NCBI GenBank assembly: GCA_003156495.1
Contig: PMHC01000062.1
Location: forward strand, 827 to 7,117
Direction of reading: 5' to 3'
DNA length: 6,291 nucleotides
Source of the DNA: Acidobacteriaceae bacterium
Lineage (GTDB): Bacteria > Acidobacteriota > Terriglobia > Terriglobales > Acidobacteriaceae
Both the position numbers and the translations under genes were made by a program. This document shows positions 1 through 5,491 of this stretch, in pieces. The notes beneath the pieces were generated by a model. That model saw only the letters and a program-made list of their open reading frames with translations, was not told the origin of the DNA and searched no databases. Positions within the stretch are counted from its first letter, which is position 1, and the number at the start of each line of letters is the position of its first letter.

Positions 1-986
1 TCGATTCGAGCTGGTACTTCTACCGCTATACAGACGCAAAAAATAGCCGCGAGCCGTTCCATCCAGCCGTAGCACAATACTGGTTTCCCATCGACCAATA
101 CATTGGCGGCGTGGAGCACGCGATTTTGCACCTGATCTACTCGCGCTTCTGGACGAAAGTGATGCGCGACCTGGGGCTGATCAAAAACGACGAGCCGGCC
201 GAGCGGCTCTTCACCCAGGGCATGGTCCTCAAAGACGGCTCGAAGATGTCCAAGTCGAAGGGCAACGTGGTTTCGCCCGACGACATGGTGGCCCGCTACG
301 GCGCCGACGCCACGCGCATGTACGCTCTGTTTGCCGCGCCGCCGGACCGCGATCTGGACTGGCAGGAAGACGGCGTCGCCGGCGTCAGCCGCTTTTTGGG
401 CCGCGTCTGGCGGCTGGCGGAAAAATATATGCCCGTCGCCCGTTCGGCAGCCGGTGCGCCGATCCCGGCCAACGCCGGCCAACGCGCCACCGCGCTACGC
501 CGCAAACTGCACCAGACCATCGCTAAAATCACGCTCGACTTCGAGGGCCGTTGGCACTTCAACACCTGCGTGGCGGCGATTATGGAGCTGGTCAACGCAA
601 TGCTGGATGCCGACGCGCAACTGGCCTCGGGCGAGGTTCCCGCGCCGGTTGTCCGCGAGCTTTTCCGGACTCTGACGCTGCTGCTTCAGCCCTTCGCGCC
701 GTTTTTGGCCGCCGAGTTATGGGAGCAGTTGGGCGAGAAGAGCTCTATTCTGCGCGCGCCCTGGCCCGTGAGTGATCCCGATCTGGCCAAGGAAGACGAA
801 ATCGAGATTCCGGTGCAGATCAACGGCAAGCTGGTTTCGGTGCTCCGCGTAGCCGCCGACGCCGACGCCAAAACGATGGAAGCCGCCGCGCAGGCCGACG
901 AAAAGGTACGCGCCCGCTCGGCTGGCAAGCGAATCGTCAAGGTGATCGTGGTGCCGGGCCGCGCCGTGAATCTGGTGGTGAAATAA
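1..986 (+). CDS. leuS: Leucyl-tRNA synthetase, C-terminal part (5' end outside window)
   Basis: This is the cytoplasmic class I enzyme that charges tRNA-Leu with leucine. The reading frame is open from the window edge (first full codon at base 3) to a TAA at 984-986, giving 327 residues; the family is usually about 820-880 residues, so well over half is missing. The fragment opens with the end of the catalytic core (WYFYRY, then WFPIDQYIGGVEHAI at about residues 27-41, a hallmark stretch of bacterial LeuRS). The KMSKSKGN ATP-binding loop follows at about residues 81-88 (bases 243-266), then the helical anticodon-binding domain to about residue 260. It ends in the small C-terminal domain (VQINGKLVSVLRV near residues 270-282, VVPGRAVNLVVK at the end), which contacts the tRNA elbow. 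The HIGH motif and the editing domain lie upstream of the window. No frameshift or missing motif is seen in the visible part. A strong terminator follows directly, so leuS is the last gene of its transcript. Confidence 0.97.
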   Translation, partial: DSSWYFYRYTDAKNSREPFHPAVAQYWFPIDQYIGGVEHAILHLIYSRFWTKVMRDLGLIKNDEPAERLFTQGMVLKDGSKMSKSKGNVVSPDDMVARYGADATRMYALFAAPPDRDLDWQEDGVAGVSRFLGRVWRLAEKYMPVARSAAGAPIPANAGQRATALRRKLHQTIAKITLDFEGRWHFNTCVAAIMELVNAMLDADAQLASGEVPAPVVRELFRTLTLLLQPFAPFLAAELWEQLGEKSSILRAPWPVSDPDLAKEDEIEIPVQINGKLVSVLRVAADADAKTMEAAAQADEKVRARSAGKRIVKVIVVPGRAVNLVVK

Positions 987-1009
987 ACCGAGACTTGCCG
1001 CGAAGTTGT

Positions 1010-1048
1010 GCGGGCGTTCTCTCGTTGGGGAGAACGCTCGCTGTTTTT
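1010..1048 (+). terminator. Intrinsic terminator of leuS
   Basis: A 14-bp inverted repeat (1010-1023 pairing with 1028-1041, with two G-T wobbles and a GTTG loop) is followed by a T-rich tail, TGTTTTT, at 1042-1048. It starts 24 bases after the leuS stop. The T-tract exists only on the + strand side. Read from the - strand, the stem is preceded by an A-run and followed by CACAAC, so it should be weak for the convergent flavoenzyme gene that ends at 1058. Confidence 0.88.
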
Positions 1049-1057
1049 ATGCGGCAT

Positions 1058-3055
1058 TTACAGGGTGCGCGCCACTTCGTACGCATCCCAGACGGCGTAC
1101 ATGATGTTTTGTACTTTTCGGGCGTCTCCTAGCAAGTAAACCTCTCTGCCGTCGGCGCGGACTTCCTCATAGAGATTCCGATCGGAAGCGTATCCTACCG
1201 CCAGAATTGCGGAATCGGCTTGAATCGTGATCTCTTTGCCCTGGTAAGAAACGGCGAATCCTCCAGAAACTGGCTTGGAAACGCTGGCTTCCGTGTAGAT
1301 GGGAATCTTCTTGAATTTCAGAAGATCGACCAGCATCTCAACATTGGCATCGCACAACGGTCCGGCCAGGGAAAGGATTTTCGGGGCCAATTCGACGAGC
1401 GTTACCTCTTTGCCGGCATTTTTGAGCCAAAGCGCGGTTTCGCATCCCACCAAGCCCGCGCCGATGACAATGCACTTCTGGCCGGGCTCCTCGCGTTTCA
1501 GCAAGACCTCTTCGGCGGTGTATACATTTTTTGCATCGCCGATTTTGAAACGCTTCGGCTTGGAGCCGGTTGCAACGATCAGCGCATCGGGATTTTCTTT
1601 TTCGATAATCTCTCTGGTCACGGTGGAGTTGAGCTTGATTTCGACCTTGAGCTCGCGGAGTTCCCGCTCGTACCAGCGGAGAAGCGCCAGATCGTCTTCC
1701 TTGAAGTCGGGTACGCCACCGGCATTCACAACGCCGCCGATGCGGTCGCTTTGCTCGTACAGCGTAACCCGATGCCCGCGCAGCTTGGCCACGCGGCTCG
1801 CTTCCAGACCGGCAATGCCTGCTCCAACCACCATCACCTTGCGTGGCGTTGCGGTGGGCGTAAGGGGATAATCCGCTTCGCGTCCGCAGTTCGGATTTAC
1901 CGCGCAGGAAATTTGTCCAAAGCGCTCGAGCCGTCCCATGCAGCCTTCCTGACAGGAGAGGCACGGGCGAACACGTTCGCTTTTGCCGACAAAAACCTTG
2001 AGTGGAAGATCGGGATCGGCCATCAGCGGGCGCGCCAGGCCAATCATATCGGTCTGCCGAGATTCGATCGCCTTGGCTGCGAGGTCGGGATTATCCATGC
2101 GCCCGGCGGTAATGACGGGAACCTTCAGAGCCTTTTTCAGAATCTGGTTGTAAGGAAGATAGAGACCCTTTGCCTGGTACATCGGCGGATGGTTCCAGTA
2201 CCAACTGTCATAGGTGCCAACATCGCCATTAAAGGCGTCATAACCGGCCTTTTCAAGAATCTTAGCCGCTTCAATGCCTTCTTCGATGTCGCGGCCCTTT
2301 TCCTCGAATGCCTCTCCGGGCAGAGCGCCTTGTCGCCAATCCTTGATAAAGCTCTTGATGGAGAAGCGCAGAGAGACCGGGTAGTTTTTGCCGCAGCGCT
2401 GTTTAATGGCCTGGACGATCTCACAGGCAAAGCGCAAGCGATTTTCCAGGCTGCCGCCGTACTCATCGGTGCGTTGGTTGAACATAGCAATGGCGAATTG
2501 GTCGAGGAGGTAGCCTTCATGGACGGCGTGGACCTCGATGCCATCGAAGCCGGCGCGCTGGGTAATTTCGGCCGAGTCGGCGAACTTGCGGATGTAGGTC
2601 TTGATTTCTTCAATGGTTAACGGGCGGCAGATAACATCGTCGAGCCAGCGATGAGGAATGGCGGAGGGGGCAATGGGCGCGGACGAAGAGGCCGACGGCA
2701 TGGCGACTCGGCCGAAGCCGGCGGATAATTGCAGAAAAATCTTTGCGTCGTAGGCGTGAACGCGTTCGGTCATCAGCTTGGAGGTGCGGATGAAGTTGCC
2801 TGGGTTGAGCGTCGGGCAGGGCATCATCGGCAGCGCAAACTTTTCAATTTCGTTTTCCACCTTGGTGACGCCGGTCATGATCAGCCCCGTTCCGCCTTTG
2901 GCGCGCGCCACATAGAATTCCACGCCGCGATAGTTATAGGTGCCATCGCTGCTACACAGTCCAGCTGGTCCCATGGGGGCCAGCACAAACCGATTTTTGA
3001 TTTCCAGACTGCCGATTTTTATCGGCGTGAATAGGACTTTGTGCTCCGGTTTCAT
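1058..3055 (-). CDS. 2-enoate reductase-like flavoenzyme (OYE/FadH family, FMN + FAD + 4Fe-4S)
   Basis: This predicted soluble 665-residue oxidoreductase has the length and domain order of E. coli FadH, BaiCD/BaiH and clostridial 2-enoate reductases. Residues 1-350 form an OYE-type TIM barrel for FMN (NRFVLAPMGPAG at 21-32, HAVHEGYLLDQF at 176-187, DEYGGSLENR at 197-206, IGLARPLMADP at 338-348). Cys365, Cys368, Cys372 and Cys384 match the 4Fe-4S ligand pattern. Residues about 407-665 hold two Rossmann motifs, VVGAGIAGLEAS for FAD and VIGAGLVGCETA for NAD(P)H, and end with LLGDA. The family passes hydride from NAD(P)H via FAD, the cluster and FMN to an activated C=C bond. The details (RGVEFYVARAKGGTG, LQLSAGFGR, WYWNHPPMYQ) look closer to 2-enoate reductases than to FadH, but the substrate is inferred. 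I chose the ATG at 3055 because a purine-rich RBS lies just upstream and the family fold starts there; the frame stays open upstream but that extension is not family-like. GC is lower than in neighbouring genes. Confidence 0.9.
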   Translation of the reverse strand: MKPEHKVLFTPIKIGSLEIKNRFVLAPMGPAGLCSSDGTYNYRGVEFYVARAKGGTGLIMTGVTKVENEIEKFALPMMPCPTLNPGNFIRTSKLMTERVHAYDAKIFLQLSAGFGRVAMPSASSSAPIAPSAIPHRWLDDVICRPLTIEEIKTYIRKFADSAEITQRAGFDGIEVHAVHEGYLLDQFAIAMFNQRTDEYGGSLENRLRFACEIVQAIKQRCGKNYPVSLRFSIKSFIKDWRQGALPGEAFEEKGRDIEEGIEAAKILEKAGYDAFNGDVGTYDSWYWNHPPMYQAKGLYLPYNQILKKALKVPVITAGRMDNPDLAAKAIESRQTDMIGLARPLMADPDLPLKVFVGKSERVRPCLSCQEGCMGRLERFGQISCAVNPNCGREADYPLTPTATPRKVMVVGAGIAGLEASRVAKLRGHRVTLYEQSDRIGGVVNAGGVPDFKEDDLALLRWYERELRELKVEIKLNSTVTREIIEKENPDALIVATGSKPKRFKIGDAKNVYTAEEVLLKREEPGQKCIVIGAGLVGCETALWLKNAGKEVTLVELAPKILSLAGPLCDANVEMLVDLLKFKKIPIYTEASVSKPVSGGFAVSYQGKEITIQADSAILAVGYASDRNLYEEVRADGREVYLLGDARKVQNIMYAVWDAYEVARTL

Positions 3056-3059
3056 GAAT

Positions 3060-3069
3060 CCTCTCTCTC
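3060..3069 (-). promoter_or_regulatory. Ribosome binding site of the enoate reductase-like gene
   Basis: On the - strand the sequence GAGAGAGAGG ends four bases before the ATG at 3055. It is the only good purine-rich stretch near a candidate start in this frame. It supports the ATG at 3055 over an in-frame ATG 11 codons upstream at 3088, which lacks a comparable motif. Confidence 0.6.
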
Positions 3070-3089
3070 GCGGCATGAAGGGTTGCATA

Positions 3090-3180
3090 ATGAGAAAGCG
3101 AAAAATCTCAATACAACTTTTCGTATGCGGATATATAAGTTTTGCGAAAATGCTCTTGGAGTTGTCAAGAAGAGAATAAG
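3090..3180 (-). promoter_or_regulatory. AT-rich upstream region of the enoate reductase-like gene with inverted repeat
   Basis: This is the only clearly AT-rich stretch in the window (bases 3121-3180: 22 of 60 are G or C by hand count) and it sits 35-125 bases upstream of the start codon. It contains a perfect TTGACA on the - strand (+ positions 3163-3168) and a TATATA core (3132-3137), but the two are about 24 bases apart, too far for a standard sigma-70 pair. An interrupted inverted repeat (3118-3125 with 3143-3150, 7 of 8 bases matching) flanks the TATA core symmetrically, as an operator might. A promoter here is likely from its position and composition; the exact elements are not established. 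Confidence 0.4.
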
Positions 3181-3265
3181 AGGATCGCGAAAAAGAAGGT
3201 GAGGGCGGCGCTTGAATTGCACGAAAGGCGAAGAGGCGCTCTAAAGGCCATGATGATCTGTTTGC

Positions 3266-3297
3266 GCGCCGTTTAAGGCGGCGCAAAGTCGCGCCTT
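3266..3297 (-). other. Two overlapping stem-loops after the MCE gene
   Basis: This lies 37-68 bases downstream of the MCE stop codon. Hairpin A pairs 3266-3271 with 3279-3284 (6 bp, all G-C/C-G, 7-base loop). Hairpin B pairs 3275-3279 with 3293-3297 and 3281-3283 with 3290-3292 around a single bulged base. The two share bases and cannot form together. Neither is followed by a T-tract on either strand, so this is not a canonical intrinsic terminator. It might still protect the 3' end or mark Rho-dependent termination. The rest of 3056-3333 (the intergenic region) holds no gene I can support. Confidence 0.3.
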
Positions 3298-3333
3298 GAT
3301 GCGCGGGGAACGCTACACCAACAGAAATCGATC

Positions 3334-4410
3334 CTAAAAGATCTTGAGCCGGATCACCAGATACTTCTTCGGATCTTCGCGGATGCCTTTAATCAACTGC
3401 TGTGCCTGATCGGCGCTCTGGTCCAGATGGTCGTAGAGCGCGCGATTCTGCACCAGTTGGCCCATCGTGCCCTGGCCTTCGTTGATGCTCTTCAGAATGC
3501 CGTCGAGGTTGCTCACCGTGTCGTCGAGCTTTTGCGCGAAGGCCGGGTCTTTGGCCAACTTGCCCAGGGTGCCGTGGCCAGCGTTGATCTGCGAGGTCAA
3601 TTGATTCAGGTTGGCGGCAGAGGCATTCAGGTTGTTATAAAGCGTTTCGTCTTTGAGCAGCTTGCCGGCGGTGCCTTTGCCGGCGTCAAGATCGGTGGCG
3701 ATCGAGTTAAGATGGTCGGTGGCCGAGTTCAGCTTGGTGTAGAGGGTTTTGTCATTGACCAGCGCACCCATGGTGCCTTTGCCATTGGCGATGGCGCCGG
3801 TGACGGTCTGCAGATTGTTGGCGATCGATACGATCTTTTGGGCCAGCGCCGGATCGTTGAGCAGCTTGCCGACGGTGCCGCGCTGCGAGTTGAGCGTGTC
3901 GACCAGCACATCGATTTTGCCGATGAGCTTGTTGATCTCGTCGAGCGAGCCTCTGCTGCCGCTGATCACATCCTGAATGGTAGGCGAACCGGAGACGCGC
4001 AGCTCGATATTGTTGGAGACTGGCGGCCCCGAGGCCTGGATGGAATCGATGTCGATGTAGCTGTCGCCGAGCACGCCGGCCTGTGCAATCGCGGCGGTCG
4101 AATCGGTATGCAGCGAGGAGATATACTTCTCGCTCACGCGCATGGTGATTTCGACCGGAGAAGGGTTCCGCTCCGGAACCACGCGAATGCGGATCACGTT
4201 GCCGATGGTGACGCCGTTTAGCGTTACCGGCGCGCCATCTTTGAGGCCGCCGGCGTTAGGAAAGTACGAGCGCATGACGATCTTGCGGGCCAAGAAGCCG
4301 CCCGACGACGAGGTCATGAAAAAAACCAGAACAACCAGCACTGCGATGGCGCCAAGAATGAGCGCCCCGACCTTCAACTGAGCCCACTGAATCTCTTTGT
4401 GGCTTGGCAC
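3334..4410 (-). CDS. MCE/MlaD-family lipid transport protein with five C-terminal repeats
   Basis: This is a 358-residue membrane-anchored protein of the MCE family, whose members form hexameric rings that carry lipids between inner and outer membrane. A short N-terminal tail is followed by one membrane segment (about 12-32, LKVGALILGAIAVLVVLVFF), which should place the rest in the periplasm. One MCE domain spans about 42-125 (YFPNAGGLKDGAPVTLNGV, then the pore-loop-like GVLGDSYIDID at 112-122). Residues 177-346 are five back-to-back 34-residue repeats, followed by DPKKYLVIRLKIF. E. coli MlaD is roughly half this length and lacks such repeats. The start is GTG at 4410: it has a good RBS and an in-frame TAG lies only four codons upstream, so no other start is possible. 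The ABC ATPase and permease (MlaF/MlaE) that usually accompany MCE genes are not in the window. It lies 56 bp after acpS on the same strand and is probably co-transcribed. The family call is firm; the cargo is unknown. Confidence 0.9.
   Translation of the reverse strand: MPSHKEIQWAQLKVGALILGAIAVLVVLVFFMTSSSGGFLARKIVMRSYFPNAGGLKDGAPVTLNGVTIGNVIRIRVVPERNPSPVEITMRVSEKYISSLHTDSTAAIAQAGVLGDSYIDIDSIQASGPPVSNNIELRVSGSPTIQDVISGSRGSLDEINKLIGKIDVLVDTLNSQRGTVGKLLNDPALAQKIVSIANNLQTVTGAIANGKGTMGALVNDKTLYTKLNSATDHLNSIATDLDAGKGTAGKLLKDETLYNNLNASAANLNQLTSQINAGHGTLGKLAKDPAFAQKLDDTVSNLDGILKSINEGQGTMGQLVQNRALYDHLDQSADQAQQLIKGIREDPKKYLVIRLKIF
3373..3882 (-). repeat. Five tandem 34-residue (102-bp) repeats within the MCE gene
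   Basis: Five consecutive units of exactly 34 codons occupy 3781-3882, 3679-3780, 3577-3678, 3475-3576 and 3373-3474 (protein residues 177-346). Each starts with a variant of KGTxGKLLxDxxL and ends near INxG; the first four end in Gly and the last in ED. The heptad-like spacing of Leu/Ile between these points suggests helices. The repeats are conserved as protein and diverged as DNA, pointing to old duplication under selection, not recent slippage. Confidence 0.9.
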
Positions 4411-4414
4411 ATTT

Positions 4415-4420
4415 CTCCTC
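4415..4420 (-). promoter_or_regulatory. Ribosome binding site of the MCE gene
   Basis: GAGGAG on the - strand lies four bases (AAAT) before the GTG start at 4410. It decides in favour of the GTG. An ATG overlapping that codon by two bases is in another frame and does not encode the MCE protein. Confidence 0.75.
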
Positions 4421-4466
4421 TAGCACTGCGCTGGTTAACGCCTTGAGAATAACAGAATCGGCGAAA

Positions 4467-4850
4467 TTACCGCTCGTCTTCAAGCAGGACGCTGGCCATC
4501 GCCGTTTCTCGGCCGTGAGGCAGCGAGAGTGCGGCGTGCGTCGCGCCCAGTCGCGCGGCAATTTCGGCGGCCCGGCCGTGGAGAAGCAGAGTGGGCCGGC
4601 CGCTGGGCTCGCGCACCACTTCAATCTCCCGCCAGCTCACGCCGTAGCTGATGCCGGTGCCCAGCGCTTTAGCCGCGGCTTCCTTGGCGGCAAAGCGGGC
4701 GGCAAAACTCTCCGCCGCATTGCGCTTGCGCCGGCAGTAGGCCTGCTCATCGCAACAAAAAACACGATCGAGAAAGCGCCTCCCGTATCGGTCCATGGAG
4801 TGCTGGATGCGCCCGATTTCAACCAAATCGATTCCGGAGCCGACAACCAT
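4467..4850 (-). CDS. acpS: Holo-[acyl-carrier-protein] synthase
   Basis: AcpS is a cytoplasmic enzyme that transfers the 4'-phosphopantetheine arm of coenzyme A to a serine of apo-ACP, switching on fatty-acid synthesis. The 127 residues match the usual family length of about 120-130. GSGIDLVEIGRI at residues 4-15 carries the Mg-binding Asp8. ESFAARFAAKEAAAKALGTG at 47-66 carries the second metal ligand Glu57 and the family lysines. SLPHGRETAMASVLLE at 109-124 is the C-terminal beta-strand signature. The ATG at 4850 is preceded by only a weak purine stretch (AAAAGAGATAA), but the next methionine is beyond the Asp8 motif, so this start is secure. The MCE gene follows 56 bp downstream on the same strand, suggesting an operon. 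The pdxJ gene that often accompanies acpS in proteobacteria is absent here. The upstream gene is divergent. Confidence 0.96.
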   Translation of the reverse strand: MVVGSGIDLVEIGRIQHSMDRYGRRFLDRVFCCDEQAYCRRKRNAAESFAARFAAKEAAAKALGTGISYGVSWREIEVVREPSGRPTLLLHGRAAEIAARLGATHAALSLPHGRETAMASVLLEDER

Positions 4851-4972
4851 TTATCTCTTTTTATCATAGGCCGCCACAAAGTTTTTTGGCTAACCTTACA
4901 GGCTAACGGTCGTCTTAATTTACAATATCGACCCCATCCAATTACCACCGGGTACTTTCTACAAGAAGGGCT
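4851..4972. promoter_or_regulatory. Divergent promoter region between acpS and the hypothetical gene
   Basis: These 122 bp separate two divergent start codons and should hold promoters for both. On the - strand, TATGAT (4863-4868) matches the -10 consensus at five of six bases and would give acpS a very short leader. On the + strand, TACAAT (4921-4926) also matches at five of six and lies about 47 bases before the GTG at 4973. Neither has a convincing -35 box at 16-18 bp. AAGAAGG (4963-4969) is a possible, closely spaced RBS for the + strand gene. These are candidates from inspection only. Confidence 0.4.
4888..4907. repeat. Short direct repeat GGCTAAC x2 in the divergent region
   Basis: GGCTAAC occurs at 4888-4894 and again at 4901-4907, a 13-bp period, just upstream of the candidate + strand -10 box at 4921. 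It could be a regulator half-site pair covering the missing -35 position, or chance; seven-base matches are not strong evidence. Confidence 0.3.
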
Positions 4973-5452
4973 GTGTCAAAGGCGGTCAAGCGCGTTCGAC
5001 TCCGCAACAAAGTTCATCCATGCAACATCAGCTCCGATAATAGCCATGTGATGCGGAACCTACAGGAACAGAATCGAGAGCATGGTGCCACTATTCCGTG
5101 GGCTATGCAAATGAAGGCGGTTTCCGCTGAGGAACCCTCCCGTCTGGTTCAGTCCCTTACCGGCGCCATTCTAGGCTGCGGCGGTTGGGTTCTGAGTCGA
5201 GGCGCCAGCGACACCGGCACGGTGAATATGCTCTTTGAGTTCGAGCGCCAGGCTTGCGTCGACATTTATAGCGTGTTGATCGCGGCTGGCCTGGAACTGA
5301 GCCAGAGCGGTCACATTCGCTTTACCGAGCTCTGCCAATGCACGCGCAGCCAGCAGCGCGACTGCGGCGCGGAGATCGCCAGCATCGACTTGGAGATTCA
5401 AACCTTTCCCGCCGAGATGAGCAGCATGTTCAGCTCTTCGGGCGCGGTTTAA
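4973..5452 (+). CDS. Conserved-looking hypothetical protein with C-terminal Cys cluster
   Basis: I cannot assign a named function. The longest form has 159 residues from a GTG at 4973. It has no signal peptide or membrane segment, so it is probably cytoplasmic. From about residue 50 the sequence looks like a folded domain: a helix (SRLVQSLTGAIL), two strands (GGWVLSRGASDTG, TVNMLFEFER), a helix (ACVDIYSVLIAAGLEL) and a strand (HIRFTELCQC). That order resembles ACT-like alpha/beta folds, which is an inference. Cys121, Cys123 and Cys131 form a CxC-x7-C pattern, with further Cys at 69 and 95. Residues 1-45 look poorly structured, and ATGs at 5051, 5105 and 5111 are alternative starts. I kept the GTG because only it has a purine-rich stretch (AAGAAGG) upstream. 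It diverges from acpS and converges with recG, 39 bp away. No hairpin terminator is visible between those two stops. Confidence 0.7.
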   Translation: MSKAVKRVRLRNKVHPCNISSDNSHVMRNLQEQNREHGATIPWAMQMKAVSAEEPSRLVQSLTGAILGCGGWVLSRGASDTGTVNMLFEFERQACVDIYSVLIAAGLELSQSGHIRFTELCQCTRSQQRDCGAEIASIDLEIQTFPAEMSSMFSSSGAV

Positions 5453-5491
5453 GCACTTCGCCTTCCGCCGGCAACTGTTTCTAAGGAATCT

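Noticed and set aside
111..113. GTG as a start codon for a 291-residue protein at the left end.
   Set aside because: The frame continues upstream to the window edge with canonical LeuRS sequence, so this is an internal valine.
686..1057. A 123-codon - strand frame overlapping the leuS end.
   Set aside because: It lies opposite firmly supported leuS coding sequence and runs through the leuS terminator hairpin; no RBS or family features.
1220..2620. A 466-codon open frame on the + strand opposite the flavoenzyme gene.
   Set aside because: The opposite strand encodes a full set of family motifs over the same bases. The antisense product shows no recognisable domain, and long antisense frames are common across well-expressed GC-rich genes.
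3163..3168. A perfect TTGACA on the - strand as a -35 box.
   Set aside because: No -10-like hexamer lies at 16-19 bp; the TATA-like core is about 24 bp away. I kept it only as part of a loosely defined regulatory region.
3056..3286. A 77-codon N-terminal extension of the flavoenzyme in the same frame.
   Set aside because: The extension is Arg/Ser-rich, unlike family members, runs through the AT-rich promoter-like region, and the ATG at 3055 has the RBS and begins exactly where the family fold starts.
3373..3882. Periodic 102-bp units as a possible CRISPR-like or satellite array.
   Set aside because: The units are in frame within a gene, conserved at protein level and diverged at DNA level, with no identical repeats or spacers.
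3427..4221. A 264-codon open frame on the + strand opposite the MCE gene.
   Set aside because: It is the mirror of the repeat-bearing MCE gene; its own repeats (QLA/GAxA patterns) simply reflect the 102-bp repeats read backwards.
5453..5491. Possible bidirectional terminator between the hypothetical gene and recG.
   Set aside because: I found no inverted repeat of useful length and no T-tract in these 39 bases.
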